A stretch of DNA of 64,000 nt from an uncultured Pseudomonas sp. GTDB taxonomy: Bacteria; Pseudomonadota; Gammaproteobacteria; Pseudomonadales; Pseudomonadaceae. The DNA lies in NCBI RefSeq assembly GCF_946886105.1, contig NZ_CAMPHV010000020.1, positions 1 through 64,000 on the forward strand. Direction: 5' to 3'. How positions within the stretch are numbered: position 1 is the stretch's first letter; each line of letters opens with the position of its first letter. The notes under the pieces were generated by a model that did no database searches, was not told the origin of the DNA, and saw only the letters and a program-made list of their open reading frames with translations. The translations under genes were made by a program, and so were the position numbers. Of this stretch, positions 49,463 to 59,407 are shown piece after piece.

Positions 49463-51340
49463 CTAAATGCGGAAGCTGTCGACCAGGTGCTTGAGTCGCG
49501 ACGCTTGCTGCTCCAAGTCGCCACAAGCCCGCAGGGTGGAGTTGAGGTTTTCCACGCCTTCCTGGTTGAGCGTGTTGATCTCGTTGATGTCGACGTTCAG
49601 CGATTCGATCACCGAGGTCTGTTCTTCCGTGGCGGTTGCTACGGATTGGTTCATGCCGTCGATCTCGCCGATACGTTGGGTCACGCTGCCCAGGCGTTCG
49701 CCGGCCTGGTTGGCGATCTCCACGCTTTCTTCGCTGTAGCGCTGGCTTTCGGTCATGGTGGTGACCGACTCGCGCGAGCCGACTTGCAGCTCCTCGATCA
49801 TTTTTTCTATTTCCTGCGCGGATTCCTGGGTGCGGTGGGCCAGGTTGCGCACTTCGTCGGCGACCACGGCGAAACCGCGCCCGGCTTCGCCGGCACGTGC
49901 GGCTTCGATGGCGGCGTTGAGCGCGAGCAGGTTGGTTTGCTGGGAGATGCTTTTGATCACCTCGAGAATCTGCCCGATGTTCACGGTCTTGCTGTTGAGA
50001 GTCTCGATATTGCTGCAGGAGGCGCTGATCTTGGCCGACAGTTCGTTCATCGCGCTGATGGTCTTCTCCACCACCTGGCGGCCGTCCTCGGCTTGCTGGC
50101 GGGCGTCGGACGCCTGAGTCGAGGCGTCGGCGGCATTGCGCGCGATCTCCTGGGCGGCGGCGCCCAGCTGGTTGATCGCGGCGGCCACGCTGTTGGTGCG
50201 GCTGGCCTGTTCGTCGGAGTTGAGCATCGAAGAATTGGAGGCGTTGACCACCAGTTTGGCGACTTCGTTGACCAGGCCGGTGGCCGAGGAGACCTCGCGG
50301 ATCGAGCTATGAATCCGTTCGACGAAGCGGTTGAAGGCGGTCGCCAGTGCGCCGAATTCGTCGTTGGACTGAATGACCAGGCGCTTGGTCAGGTCGCCCT
50401 CGCCCTGAGCGATGTCCTGCATGGCCTTGCCCATCACGTTCAGCGGTTGCATCAGTACGCTGATCAGCATGCTCAGCAGCAGGATGATCAGCACCACGGC
50501 GATGATGGTGGCGATTATCGCCGAGGCGCGGAATTCGCCGAGTGCGGCATAGGCCTTGGCCTTGTCGATACTCAGGCCGACATACCAGTCGACCGAGGGC
50601 AGGCCCTTGACCGGGGTGAAGGTGAGGATGCGGGTTTCGCCGTTGAGTTCGGCTTCGGTGAAGTCACTACTGATACGCGGAGTATTGTTGGGAAATACGT
50701 CCTTGAGATTCTTCATCACCAGATCGCTGTCGGGGTGGACCAGAATCTTGCCGTCGGCACTGACCAGAAAGGCGTGACCGTTACCGTCGAAATCCAGCGA
50801 ATTGATGATATCGACCAGCACCTGCAGGCTCAGGTCGCCGCCGACCACGCCCGCCGGTTTCGCCGGGGTGGCGATGGTGATGATCAGGGTTTTGGTCGCG
50901 GCATCGACATAGGGTTCGGTGAGCGTGGTGCCGCCGGCCGCCATGGCGTCCTTGTACCAGGGGCGCGCGCGTGGGTCATAGTCGGTGGGCATTTCAGCGT
51001 CCGGGCGCATGAAGAACTCGCCGTTTTCAGTGCCCAGATAGCTATAGCTGAAGGTCGACGTCAGGGCCTTCTGCTCCAGCAGGCTGGTGACTTTCGCTGG
51101 TTCTGAGTCGCGGACTATCGCTTGCGCGGCGCTTTCCACCAGGAGAATGCGCCCGGACAACCAGTTCTGGATGTTGTTGGCGGTCACGTCGCCCATTTCG
51201 TGCAAGTAGCTTTCGAGGTCCTCACTGATCGCATTACGTTGCAGGTAGTCGTTGTACAAGGTAAACAGCGAAAAGGCGGCGATCACCACTAACGAGGCGG
51301 CAAGGAGAATCTTGTGGCTGAATTTGAGGTTATTGGTCAT
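49463..51340 (-). CDS. methyl-accepting chemotaxis protein, PctA-type amino-acid receptor
   Basis: 625 residues. Membrane helix 1 ([19 protein letters not shown]), periplasmic dCache domain, membrane helix 2 ([18 protein letters not shown]), HAMP, and a signalling domain with the hairpin tip ([34 protein letters not shown] in pieces). The sensor keeps the amino-acid-binding residues Y..R.WY...Y...D ([24 protein letters not shown]), so it should bind L-amino acids. PctA/B/C-like. Confidence 0.93.
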   Translation of the reverse strand: MTNNLKFSHKILLAASLVVIAAFSLFTLYNDYLQRNAISEDLESYLHEMGDVTANNIQNWLSGRILLVESAAQAIVRDSEPAKVTSLLEQKALTSTFSYSYLGTENGEFFMRPDAEMPTDYDPRARPWYKDAMAAGGTTLTEPYVDAATKTLIITIATPAKPAGVVGGDLSLQVLVDIINSLDFDGNGHAFLVSADGKILVHPDSDLVMKNLKDVFPNNTPRISSDFTEAELNGETRILTFTPVKGLPSVDWYVGLSIDKAKAYAALGEFRASAIIATIIAVVLIILLLSMLISVLMQPLNVMGKAMQDIAQGEGDLTKRLVIQSNDEFGALATAFNRFVERIHSSIREVSSATGLVNEVAKLVVNASNSSMLNSDEQASRTNSVAAAINQLGAAAQEIARNAADASTQASDARQQAEDGRQVVEKTISAMNELSAKISASCSNIETLNSKTVNIGQILEVIKSISQQTNLLALNAAIEAARAGEAGRGFAVVADEVRNLAHRTQESAQEIEKMIEELQVGSRESVTTMTESQRYSEESVEIANQAGERLGSVTQRIGEIDGMNQSVATATEEQTSVIESLNVDINEINTLNQEGVENLNSTLRACGDLEQQASRLKHLVDSFRI

Positions 51341-51469
51341 GGCTACTTGAGTCCGCTAAGGTCAGAGCCATCCATTGGCACGATGCACATCTTTATTGCG
51401 GCGTCTGCGAGGACGTTACGCACTGTGTCGGCATACCAGCAGTAAAGCTTGAACCAAGGGGATCGCAAG

Positions 51470-52966
51470 ATGGATGTAAATGAGCATTTCGTATTAGGTG
51501 CCGACCTTTCCGGCCAGGCGCTTGGCCAACCGCTGCGCCTGGCCAATCGACATGGATTGATCGCCGGGGCGACCGGTACCGGCAAAACCGTGACCCTGCA
51601 GCGCCTGATCGAGACCTTCAGCGATGCCGGCGTGGCGGTGTTCGCCGCCGATGTCAAAGGCGACTTGTGCGGGTTGGGCGCGGCCGGGGCGCCGAAGGCT
51701 GGGGTGGCCGAGCGCATCGCTTCCATGCCCTGGCTCAACCACAGGCTCACGGCCTATCCGCTGACGTTGTGGGACATCCACGGCCAGAGCGGGCATCCGT
51801 TGCGCACCACCCTGAGCGAAATGGGGCCGCTACTGCTCGGCGCGCTGTTGGAATTGACCGACAGCCAGCAGGCCGCGCTCTATGCGGCGTTCAAGGTCGC
51901 CGACCGGGAAGGCTTGTTGCTGCTCGATCTGAAAGATTTGAAGGCGCTGTTGGCGCACCTGAAGAGCAACCCCGAAGTGCTCGGTGAAGACAGCGCCTTG
52001 TTCGCCCCGGCTTCGGCGCAAGCCTTGCTGCGCAGGTTGTCGAGCCTCGAACAGCAGGGCGGCGACGCCTTGTTCGGCGAACCGGCATTGCAGTTGGAGG
52101 ATATCCTGCGTCCGGCCCGCGACGGTCGTGGCTCGATCCACCTGCTCGACGCCACTCGCCTGGTCCATGAGGCGCCCAAGATCTATGCGACCTTCCTGCT
52201 ATGGTTGCTGGCCGAACTGTTCGAGCAGTTGCCCGAACGCGGCGATGCCGACAAGCCGCTGCTGGCATTGTTTTTCGATGAGGCGCATCTGTTGTTCGCC
52301 GACACGCCTAAGGCGTTGCAGGAGCGCTTGGAGCAGGTAGTGCGACTGATCCGTTCGAAAGGCGTCGGGGTGTATTTCGTCACCCAGTCGCCCGGCGATC
52401 TGCCCGATGATGTGCTGGGCCAATTGGGCCTGCGTATCCAGCACGGGCTACGCGCCTTCACCGCCAAGGAGCAGAAGGCCTTGCGCGCGGTTGCGGAGGG
52501 CTTTCGTCCCAATCCGGCCATCGACACCCTGGCCGTGCTGACCGAGTTGGGCATCGGCGAAGCCCTGGTCGGCACCCTGGAAAACAAAGGCACGCCGGCC
52601 ATGGTGCAACGCGTCGCCATCGCCCCGCCGCAATCGCGCATCGGCCCGCTCAGCGCCGATGAGCGCAGCGCACTGATCCGCCAGTCGCCATTGGCCGGGT
52701 ATTACGACAAAGCCTTCGACCGCGAGTCGGCCTACGAACTGCTCACCGCGCGGGCGGCGCGTGCCGCAAGTGAAGCCGCGCCGCAGAACACGCCCCAAGG
52801 CGGAGCGAGCAAAGCGCCCGCGGGCGTGGCGAGCAAGGCCGGCGACCTATTGGGCAATTTGGCCGGCCAGGTGATGAAAACAATCGTACGCCAAGCCGCC
52901 AACCAGATCGGTAGGCAATTGGTGCGCGGCTTATTGGGATCCTTGCTGGGCGGCAAAGGACGCTAG
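51470..52966 (+). CDS. HerA-like ATPase (DUF853 family)
   Basis: 498 residues from MDVNEHFVLGADLSGQ (AAGGGG ribosome site). Walker A AGATGTGKTVTLQRLIE, Walker B LLALFFDEAHLLFAD, sensor FVTQSPGDLPDDVL; alanine-rich C-terminus ending in an amphipathic IVRQAANQIGRQLVRGLLGSLLGG tail. P-loop ATPase of the HerA/FtsK class (YjgR-like), role unproven; no NurA-like nuclease is beside it. Confidence 0.9.
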   Translation: MDVNEHFVLGADLSGQALGQPLRLANRHGLIAGATGTGKTVTLQRLIETFSDAGVAVFAADVKGDLCGLGAAGAPKAGVAERIASMPWLNHRLTAYPLTLWDIHGQSGHPLRTTLSEMGPLLLGALLELTDSQQAALYAAFKVADREGLLLLDLKDLKALLAHLKSNPEVLGEDSALFAPASAQALLRRLSSLEQQGGDALFGEPALQLEDILRPARDGRGSIHLLDATRLVHEAPKIYATFLLWLLAELFEQLPERGDADKPLLALFFDEAHLLFADTPKALQERLEQVVRLIRSKGVGVYFVTQSPGDLPDDVLGQLGLRIQHGLRAFTAKEQKALRAVAEGFRPNPAIDTLAVLTELGIGEALVGTLENKGTPAMVQRVAIAPPQSRIGPLSADERSALIRQSPLAGYYDKAFDRESAYELLTARAARAASEAAPQNTPQGGASKAPAGVASKAGDLLGNLAGQVMKTIVRQAANQIGRQLVRGLLGSLLGGKGR

Positions 52967-53020
52967 CCGTCTGGGCGCCGAGACCCGCCGGCCTTGATGG
53001 TCGGCGGAAGCTATCGGCGG

Positions 53021-53183
53021 GCTAACAGGCCGTTAAAAAACTACCTACGTTGCCGATACGGCGTTAAAAACAGGCTCGGAATGCTCATTTACAACAGTAA
53101 AGTCGCCCGCGACTCCGACCGTTCCTCGCCTGTTTTTGCCTTGTCTCGGCTGCCTCGCCTACATTTTTCAACAGCCTGCTAAA
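53021..53183. repeat. MITE-like repeat, copy 2 (163 bp)
   Basis: Ends GCTAACAGGCCGTTAAAAAACTACC and TTTTTCAACAGCCTGCTAA are imperfect inverted repeats; interior GCGTTAAAAACAGG, AATGCTCATTTACAACAGTAAA and TGTTTTTGCCTTGTCTCGG align with copy 1 at 27579-27742 in the same orientation. No coding potential. Confidence 0.85.
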
Positions 53184-53214
53184 CGTCAAACAGGATAATT
53201 GCAGGCAAACGCCG

Positions 53215-53439
53215 TCAATTCCCTGCCTCGTCGGCTTTGGCTTTTAAGTCTTTTTCGATTTTCTCGAGTTCTTTTTCGAATGCTTGGTCTAGAAGATTGG
53301 CTTTCTTACGCCAAGGCTTGCGTTCTGGATCCGGTTGAGCGGCATAGGTAATGACTTCCCCGCCGTATACATCCTTGTAACGCTGCGCCTGGCGCTCGAG
53401 TTCGGCGCGCAGTTCGTCTTTCGTCACGTGGTTATCCAT
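53215..53439 (-). CDS. conserved-looking hypothetical protein, charged and helical
   Basis: 74 residues: [27 protein letters not shown]..., ending with [21 protein letters not shown]. Lys/Glu-rich, predicted long helices, a central [10 protein letters not shown]. No family recognised with confidence. It is isolated, downstream of a MITE-like repeat. Confidence 0.6.
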   Translation of the reverse strand: MDNHVTKDELRAELERQAQRYKDVYGGEVITYAAQPDPERKPWRKKANLLDQAFEKELEKIEKDLKAKADEAGN

Positions 53440-53742
53440 GGTTTTTAAATTATCGAGGCGACAAGCTAAAGCCGAGGGCTTGACTGCGTGGGGTCGCCTA
53501 TTTGTTGGTTGCCGGACTGGTTGGGAGTGCTCAGGGAATAAAGATTTATTAAGTCTTATCTTTAAAAATCAATGAGTTAAGTTGATTAAGCGATTGATTT
53601 AAACGTCTTGAACACCGCAGGCGGCAGGTAATTATGGCTGGCGTTACTTAAATGTCTATAGCCTTTCGCAAGTAACGCCACACGCAACTGCCACGATTTC
53701 TATGACCGCATTGCGAGCATTGTGTTCAAACCACGAGGCGGA
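53440..53742. other. intergenic stretch without a recognisable gene
   Basis: About 300 bp, AT-rich around 53530-53600 (TTTATTAAGTCTTATC, TTAAGTTGATTAAGCG). It contains the promoter side of the 74-residue gene and the 3' side of the mutarotase gene. I see no strong hairpin, operator or open frame. Confidence 0.5.
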
Positions 53743-54612
53743 TCAATTCGCTTGGTAATGCAGATTGAAATCCAAACGTGCGGATTGTCCCCGATGCAGC
53801 AATTGCAAGCCGGGACGACCAGGCAGGTGGTGGGCATTGACCGGGTGGGTAATGGGTTCGAAACAGAAGAAGTTCTGCTGCAGCGGACAATAAAGGATGT
53901 AGTGATCGGTACCCGTACTGGTGCAGCTAAGTTGATAAGCGGCCTCATCCTCGCTGATCCGGCATTCACCGTTCCAGCCGGCGAAGGCATTGTCGATCAG
54001 TTGGTCGGGTAGGGGCCGGGCTTCATTGAAATCCCAAGCCAAGGGCACTGCATCGAGATGGGTGGACAAGCGGTTTTCGTCCGCCCGCCAAAGCTGTTTC
54101 GCTGCCGCCTGCACACGCGTATGGGCCGTGCGCGGAAAGTAGGGGTGCCAGCCCAGGCCGTGCCAGGCGGCGCGTTCGTCCAGATGAGTGACCTCCAGGC
54201 GCAGCTCCAGCCGGCCCTGATGCAGGCGAAAGCATTGCACCGCGCGGTAGGCGAATGGCACCTGAGATTCCAATTGCAGGACAGCGTGCGACTGGCTGCG
54301 TTCGAGCACCCGCCAAGGCTGTTGCCAGGCGCTGCCGTGGATCGGCAGTGGGTCGTTCGGGCTATTCGGCGACAAGCCGATCCAGCCGTCCGGGCCGGCG
54401 AAACCGCCTTGGGCGATACGGTTCGACCAGGGCACCAATGGGTAGCAGGCCAAGCGCCGTGGACTGGCGCTGGCGATCGCCTCGGCGTCGCTGTGCCGCA
54501 GCAGCGTCTGGCCGTTGCTGCGCAGCGTCCAGTTGACGATGCTGCCGCCGATCGCCGGGGCCAGAACCAGGCGCGTCGGTTCATCTTCGAGGGTCAACAG
54601 GTCCGCGATCAC
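53743..54612 (-). CDS. aldose 1-epimerase-like mutarotase (COG2017)
   Basis: About 289 residues from GTG at 54612 (VIADLLTLEDEP), which has GGAGCG 6 bp before it; a longer TTG start at 54666 would lie inside an operator. Conserved sugar-site residues: YPLVPWSNRIAQGGF (Arg), PIHGSAW (His), LGWHPYFPR (His) and FCFEPITHPVNAH (catalytic Glu). Likely interconverts hexuronate anomers for Udh. Divergent from the regulator gene. Confidence 0.85.
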   Translation of the reverse strand: MIADLLTLEDEPTRLVLAPAIGGSIVNWTLRSNGQTLLRHSDAEAIASASPRRLACYPLVPWSNRIAQGGFAGPDGWIGLSPNSPNDPLPIHGSAWQQPWRVLERSQSHAVLQLESQVPFAYRAVQCFRLHQGRLELRLEVTHLDERAAWHGLGWHPYFPRTAHTRVQAAAKQLWRADENRLSTHLDAVPLAWDFNEARPLPDQLIDNAFAGWNGECRISEDEAAYQLSCTSTGTDHYILYCPLQQNFFCFEPITHPVNAHHLPGRPGLQLLHRGQSARLDFNLHYQAN

Positions 54613-54654
54613 CGTTATCGCTCCAATGGGCTGTAATAGCCGGCCTTTGGGTAT

Positions 54655-54667
54655 GTCATCGTACAAC
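54655..54667. promoter_or_regulatory. uronate-regulon operator, site A
   Basis: GTCAT-CGT-ACAAC, matching GTYRTNNNAYRAC. It lies between the mutarotase and regulator genes, 53 bp before the regulator ATG, suggesting autoregulation. Confidence 0.75.
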
Positions 54668-54719
54668 TCCCTGGGCTATGATGGCCGCATTGTTTTTCAG
54701 CCGAGAAAAGATCGCCGAT

Positions 54720-55475
54720 ATGGATAATCAGACCCCCGCACCGCGCGTTCGCCGCAAGCACCGCAGCCTTGCCCAAGAACTGGTGACGGAACTGTCCCAA
54801 CGGATTCGCGATGGCGTGATCAAGCGTGGGGACAAGTTGCCGACCGAGTCGGCGATCATGGAAGAGCAGGGGGTCAGCCGCACCGTGGTGCGCGAAGCGC
54901 TGTCGCGTTTGCAGGCTTCCGGTCTGGTGGAAACCCGCCACGGCATCGGCACTTTCGTCTTGGACACACCGAGCCCCAGTGGCTTTCGCATCGACCCGGC
55001 GACCATAGTGACGTTGCGCGATGTGCTGGCGATTCTCGAATTGCGCATCAGCCTGGAAGTTGAATCGGCGGGCCTGGCGGCGCAGCGGCGCAGTGCCGAG
55101 CAACTGACGGCCATGCGTGCGGCCCTGGATGCCCTGGGTTACAGCGCGGCCCGCGAAGGCGATGCGGTGGCCTCGGATTTCCAGTTCCACCTGCTGATCG
55201 CCGAGGCGACCGGCAACCGCTACTTCACCGACATCATGAGCCACCTGGGCACCAGCATCATTCCGCGCACGCGCCTGAATTCCGCAGGTATCGCCCAGGA
55301 CGACCAGCAGCATTACCTGGCGCGCCTGAGCCGCGAGCACGAGCAGATCTTCGAAGCCATCGCCCGTCAGGATTCCGATGCCGCCCGCGCCGCCATGCGC
55401 CTGCACCTGACCAATAGTCGCGAACGCCTGCGTCAGGCCCATGAAGCCGCCGAGGCGCAAGCCCAGCAGGCCTGA
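54720..55475 (+). CDS. GntR-family (FadR subfamily) regulator of the uronate cluster
   Basis: 251 residues from MDNQTPAPRVRRKHRSL. N-terminal winged helix (LVTELSQRIRDGVIKRGDKLPTESAIMEEQGVSRTVVREALSRLQASGLV in pieces) and a C-terminal FCD ligand domain with metal ligands around DFQFHLLIAEATGN and the final HLTNSRERL helix. Predicted repressor whose ligand is a uronate or aldarate intermediate. The five GTYRTNNNAYRAC sites resemble FadR-type TNGTNNNACNA operators. Confidence 0.9.
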   Translation: MDNQTPAPRVRRKHRSLAQELVTELSQRIRDGVIKRGDKLPTESAIMEEQGVSRTVVREALSRLQASGLVETRHGIGTFVLDTPSPSGFRIDPATIVTLRDVLAILELRISLEVESAGLAAQRRSAEQLTAMRAALDALGYSAAREGDAVASDFQFHLLIAEATGNRYFTDIMSHLGTSIIPRTRLNSAGIAQDDQQHYLARLSREHEQIFEAIARQDSDAARAAMRLHLTNSRERLRQAHEAAEAQAQQA

Positions 55476-55480
55476 ATCGA

Positions 55481-56392
55481 TCACGTCGGACGGCGATAGG
55501 TCAGCAGCACGATGCCGCCGACCACGATCAGGCCGCCGACGATCTGCAAGCCGCCCATCAACTGGCCGAGGATCAGCCAGCCGAACAGCAGCCCGGCGAC
55601 CGGCTCCATATTCATCACCGGCGCGTTACGTGCGATATCCAGTCGCGTGACCAAAATGAACAGGGTGGAAAACGCCGCGCCGTAAAGCAGCACCAGGCAA
55701 GCGAGGGCCAGCCAGCCGCTGTCGGCATTCGGCAGGTTCATGCCGCCCGGCAGCAAACCGCCGGCACCGGCCAGCGCCGAAGCGGCGAACACCACCAACA
55801 GCGTCAGCATGCTGCGCACGGTGCCGGGCATACCGCTGAGCTTGTGCTCGGTGATCCACAGGGCGCCGGCGAACACCGCGGCGCCGGTCAGGCCGAACGA
55901 CACGCCTTCGACCCAGCGCGCATCCATCGCCTGTTGTCCGGCCAACTGCGTCGGCACGTCCAGCGCCAGCAGCAGGCCGATCAGGATCATCCCCATCAAC
56001 AGCGCGCTCCGGCGCGTCGGCCGTGGTCCGCCCAGGGCCCAGGTCAGCAGCGTCAGCATAATGGGCGCGAGGTTGACCACCAGCAGCGCCAGCGCCACGG
56101 GAATCCGCGCCACCGCCGAATAGATGCAAAAACTTTGTATCGCGATCAGCAGGCCGAGCAGCAATTGCCAAGCCCAGGTCTGGCCCCGCAGGCGCAGCGA
56201 ATCGCCGCGCCACAGCACCAATGCGGCCAGTGCCAACGCGGTGACGCCCGCACGGCAGAGCATGGCCAGCAGCAGGCCGGTGTCGTGGTCGAAGGCGATG
56301 CGCGCGGCGATATGTCCCGCGGCAAAGGAGCAGGCCAATGCGGCCAGGATAAGCACGGCGATATGCCGGGGCAACGGCGCGGGAGAGGACAT
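55481..56392 (-). CDS. EamA-family (DMT) transporter
   Basis: 303 residues, ten hydrophobic helices in two EamA repeats (AVLILAALACSFAAGHIAARIAF; VSFGLTGAAVFAGALWITE; the helix end LLFGWLILGQLMGGLQIVGGLIVVGGIVLLTYRR in pieces). Exporter of metabolites; substrate unknown. It is last on the strand of the TRAP genes, 74 bp after dctM, and convergent with the regulator gene (5 bp between stops). Confidence 0.9.
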   Translation of the reverse strand: MSSPAPLPRHIAVLILAALACSFAAGHIAARIAFDHDTGLLLAMLCRAGVTALALAALVLWRGDSLRLRGQTWAWQLLLGLLIAIQSFCIYSAVARIPVALALLVVNLAPIMLTLLTWALGGPRPTRRSALLMGMILIGLLLALDVPTQLAGQQAMDARWVEGVSFGLTGAAVFAGALWITEHKLSGMPGTVRSMLTLLVVFAASALAGAGGLLPGGMNLPNADSGWLALACLVLLYGAAFSTLFILVTRLDIARNAPVMNMEPVAGLLFGWLILGQLMGGLQIVGGLIVVGGIVLLTYRRPT

Positions 56393-56429
56393 GGGGCGGG
56401 TGAGTTTCCTTAAGAGCTAAAGCAGGAAA

Positions 56430-56446
56430 GGCGCCTCAATGGCGCC
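56430..56446 (-). terminator. small hairpin between dctM and the EamA gene
   Basis: GGCGCC (56430-56435), 5-nt loop, GGCGCC (56441-56446), followed on the minus strand by TTTCC. Weak, possibly attenuates read-through into the exporter gene. Confidence 0.4.
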
Positions 56447-56466
56447 AATCCCGAGGGGCAGAAAAT

Positions 56467-57747
56467 CTACAGCACCACGCTCGGCAACCATAGCGAAATG
56501 GCCGGAATATAGGTCACCGCCAGCAACACCATAAACAGCGCGGCATAGAACGGCAGCAAGGCCTTGACCGTGTTCTCGATGCTGACCTTGCCGATTGCCG
56601 CGCCAACGAACAGCACCGCGCCCACCGGCGGAGTGATCAGGCCGATGCCGAGGTTGACCAGCATGATCATGCCGAAGTGCACCGGGTCGACGCCGATATT
56701 GACCACCACCGGCAACAGGATCGGCGTGAGGATCAGGATCAGCGGCGCCATGTCCATCAGCGTGCCCAGCGCCAGCAGCATGAAGTTGATGCACATCAGA
56801 ATCACGTAGCGGTTATCCGACAGGGTCAGGAACAGCGTGGTGATCTTCGCCGGGATCTGCATCAGGGTCATGATGTAGCCGAAGCTGGCGGCGAAGGCGA
56901 TCAGGATCATCACGATCGACAGGGTGCGCACCGTGCGGTGCATTAGCTTGGGCAGGTCGCGCCATTTGTAGTCGCGGTAGACGAACATGGTCACGAAGAA
57001 CGCCCAGACCACGGCGATCGCCGCCGATTCGGTGGCGGTGAAAATCCCCGAGAGAATGCCGCCGAGGATGATGAACATGGTCATCAGCCCCCACAAGGCT
57101 TCCACACAGATTTTCAGCGCTTGCCTGAGCGGGATGACCTCGCCCTTGGGGTAATTGCGCTTGCGCGCGAAATACAGGCACATGACCATCATCACCGCGC
57201 TGAGCAGCAGGCCCGGGCCTATCCCGGCGATAAACAGCGAGGCGATCGACACGGTGCCGCCGGCGGCCAGGCTGTAGAGCACCGAATTGTGGCTGGGCGG
57301 GGTGAGCAACGCCTGCACCGAGCCGCTGACGGTGACCGCGGTGGAATACTCGCGCGGGTAGCCTTTGCGCTCCATTTCCGGAATCAGCACCGAACCGACC
57401 GAGGCGGTGTCGGCCAGGGACGAGCCGGAGATGGCGCCGAAGAAGGTCGAGGCCAGGATATTGACCAGCGACAGGCCGCCGCGGATAAAACCGACCAATA
57501 CGCTGGCGAAGTTCACCAGGCGCCGCGACATGCCGCCCTCGGCCATGATCGCGCCGGCCAGGACGAAGAAGGGGATGGCCAGCAGGGAAAACTTGTTCAC
57601 GCCGCCGGCGATCTGAATCATCACCGCGTGCAACGGAATGTCGATGTACCAAGCGCCGAGCAGGGCGGAAATACCCAGGGAATAGGCCACCGGTACGCGC
57701 AGCAGAATCAGCACGATAAAACTGCCGAGCAGGATCAAAGCATCCAT
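56467..57747 (-). CDS. dctM: TRAP transporter large permease subunit DctM
   Basis: 426 residues, about 12 membrane helices: the family pattern FVLAGAIMAEGGMSRRLVNFA, STFFGAISGSSLADTASVGSVLIPEM, and LTPILLPVVVNIGVDPVHFGMIMLVNLGIGLITPPVG in pieces. Sodium-driven uptake channel for organic acids. Shares one base with dctQ; substrate inferred as hexuronate or aldarate from the cluster. Confidence 0.96.
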   Translation of the reverse strand: MDALILLGSFIVLILLRVPVAYSLGISALLGAWYIDIPLHAVMIQIAGGVNKFSLLAIPFFVLAGAIMAEGGMSRRLVNFASVLVGFIRGGLSLVNILASTFFGAISGSSLADTASVGSVLIPEMERKGYPREYSTAVTVSGSVQALLTPPSHNSVLYSLAAGGTVSIASLFIAGIGPGLLLSAVMMVMCLYFARKRNYPKGEVIPLRQALKICVEALWGLMTMFIILGGILSGIFTATESAAIAVVWAFFVTMFVYRDYKWRDLPKLMHRTVRTLSIVMILIAFAASFGYIMTLMQIPAKITTLFLTLSDNRYVILMCINFMLLALGTLMDMAPLILILTPILLPVVVNIGVDPVHFGMIMLVNLGIGLITPPVGAVLFVGAAIGKVSIENTVKALLPFYAALFMVLLAVTYIPAISLWLPSVVL

Positions 57748-58274
57748 TACACGGCCTCCTTGCTGTCTTCGAGCAATTCGTAGTTAACCGCGCGCCTGTG
57801 GCTCTGGTCGCCGAACGCCAGCTTTTCGAGGATAAAGATCAGGGTCAGGAAACCACCGAGCGGAATAGGTGCGTAGCTGATACCAACGCGCAGCGTCGGC
57901 AGGGTGCTCATGAACTGGTTCCAGGTGGCGATACACAGCTTGGCACCCCAGATGGTCATGAACAGGCAGATGAGGGCCATAAGGATTTGCACCAGCAGGC
58001 TGAGATAGGGCTGCCACGCGGGCGGCAGGCGATCGGTGAAGGTGGTGACCGCCATATGGGCGCCAGCGCGGTAGCTGGCGGCGGCACCGACGAAGGTGAA
58101 CAGCACCATCAGCAGGATCGACACCGGCTCCGGCCAGCCGGCACCATTGCCCAGCACGTAGCGGGCGAAAATACCCCAGGGAATGATCAACGCCATGACC
58201 GCGATGGCCAGGCCGGCGACCCAGATACAGGTCAGGTAGATCGCGTCGTTAACGCGCAATAGCGTGTTTTTCAT
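57747..58274 (-). CDS. dctQ: TRAP transporter small permease subunit DctQ
   Basis: 175 residues with four membrane helices: IYLTCIWVAGLAIAVMALIIPWGIFARYVLGNGAGWPE at the N-terminus in pieces, then FTFVGAAASYRAGAHMAVTTF as in DctQ proteins. Bridges DctM and the binding protein. Read directly after the dctP-dctQ hairpin. Confidence 0.95.
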   Translation of the reverse strand: MKNTLLRVNDAIYLTCIWVAGLAIAVMALIIPWGIFARYVLGNGAGWPEPVSILLMVLFTFVGAAASYRAGAHMAVTTFTDRLPPAWQPYLSLLVQILMALICLFMTIWGAKLCIATWNQFMSTLPTLRVGISYAPIPLGGFLTLIFILEKLAFGDQSHRRAVNYELLEDSKEAV

Positions 58275-58289
58275 GAGACTTCACCACGG

Positions 58290-58315
58290 GTGGCGACGGC
58301 AGGCACCGTCGCCAC
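58290..58315 (-). other. dctP-dctQ intercistronic hairpin
   Basis: GTGGCGACGG (58290-58299), 6-nt loop, CCGTCGCCAC (58306-58315). A 10-bp GC-rich stem right after the dctP stop. Such hairpins usually protect the binding-protein mRNA 3' end and give DctP in excess over the membrane subunits. Confidence 0.75.
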
Positions 58316-58337
58316 GACGTTCTTCAGAGTGACCGGT

Positions 58338-59312
58338 TTACTGGACCGCTTCGATACGCTTGATCAGCTCCGCGTAGGGCGCGCCGTATTTGGCACGCAC
58401 CGGCGCGGTGGCGTCGTAGAAGGGCTTCTTGTCGACCTTGATGAACTCCACGCCGGCTTCCTTGAGCGCTTTTTCGCTGCTGGCGGACTTCTCATCCCAC
58501 AGCTTGCGCTCTTCGAGCTGGGCTTCGTGGGCGTACTTCTTCACCAGGACCTGTTGCTCGGGAGTGAGCTTGTTCCAGGTGGTCTTGGACATCACGATCG
58601 GCTCGGGCAGGATCAGGTGACCGGTCAGGGTGTAGTACTTGGCGGAGCGGAAGTGGTTCTGTTCGAGCATCGACGGCGGATTGTTCTCGGCGCCGTCGAC
58701 CACGCCGGTCTGCAGGGCGCTGAACAGTTCGCTGAAGTCCATGGCGACGCCGTTGGCGCCCATGGCGTCGAGGGTATTGATGAACAGCGGGTTGCCCATC
58801 ACGCGGATCTTCATGCCTTTGAGGTCTTCGATCTTGCGCACCGGCTTCTTGGTATAGAGGTTGCGCACGCCGCCATCCATCCAGGCCAGGCCGACCATGT
58901 TGAATTCGGAATTGGTGATCTTATCGAGGATTTCCTGGCCGATCTCGCCGTCGATCACCGCGCGCATATGCGCGTTGTCGCGGAAGATGAACGGCATGTT
59001 GAACACGTTGACGTCCGGCACCACCGGGCCGACCGTGCCGAGGCTGACGCGGGTCATCTGCACGGCACCGATCTGCACCTGCTCGACCACTTCCTTCTCG
59101 GAGCCGAGCACGCCGCCGGCGAACATCTGGAACTTGAGCTCGCCGTTGCTGGCGTCCTCGAGTTTCTTGCCCATGTTTTCCTGGGCGACCACGGTCGGAT
59201 AGCCGGCCGGATGGATCTCGGCGATCTTCAGGGTCATGCTGGCCTGGGCCAAGCCGCTTAGGCAGAAGGCGAAGGGCAGGGCGGCGATAAGCAACTTGCG
59301 TTTGAAATTCAT
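58338..59312 (-). CDS. dctP: TRAP transporter substrate-binding protein DctP
   Basis: 324 residues from MNFKRKLLIAALPFAFCLSGLAQA (signal peptide, cut after AQA). Periplasmic solute-binding domain with VVAQENMGKKLEDASNGELKFQMF, the carboxylate-binding Arg in MKIRVMGNPLFINTLDAMGAN, and FSALQTGVVDGAENNPPS. CGGAGA ribosome site before the ATG. Binding of uronate/aldarate is inferred from the cluster. Confidence 0.95.
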   Translation of the reverse strand: MNFKRKLLIAALPFAFCLSGLAQASMTLKIAEIHPAGYPTVVAQENMGKKLEDASNGELKFQMFAGGVLGSEKEVVEQVQIGAVQMTRVSLGTVGPVVPDVNVFNMPFIFRDNAHMRAVIDGEIGQEILDKITNSEFNMVGLAWMDGGVRNLYTKKPVRKIEDLKGMKIRVMGNPLFINTLDAMGANGVAMDFSELFSALQTGVVDGAENNPPSMLEQNHFRSAKYYTLTGHLILPEPIVMSKTTWNKLTPEQQVLVKKYAHEAQLEERKLWDEKSASSEKALKEAGVEFIKVDKKPFYDATAPVRAKYGAPYAELIKRIEAVQ

Positions 59313-59407
59313 GGGAATCTCCGTCTTGTTTTTGTTGGTTGGGCAGGGTTGCGAACGTCGAGGCGCGACGGTTAAGGGGCGTGCCTCATTCGGGTTGAAA
59401 CAGTGCT

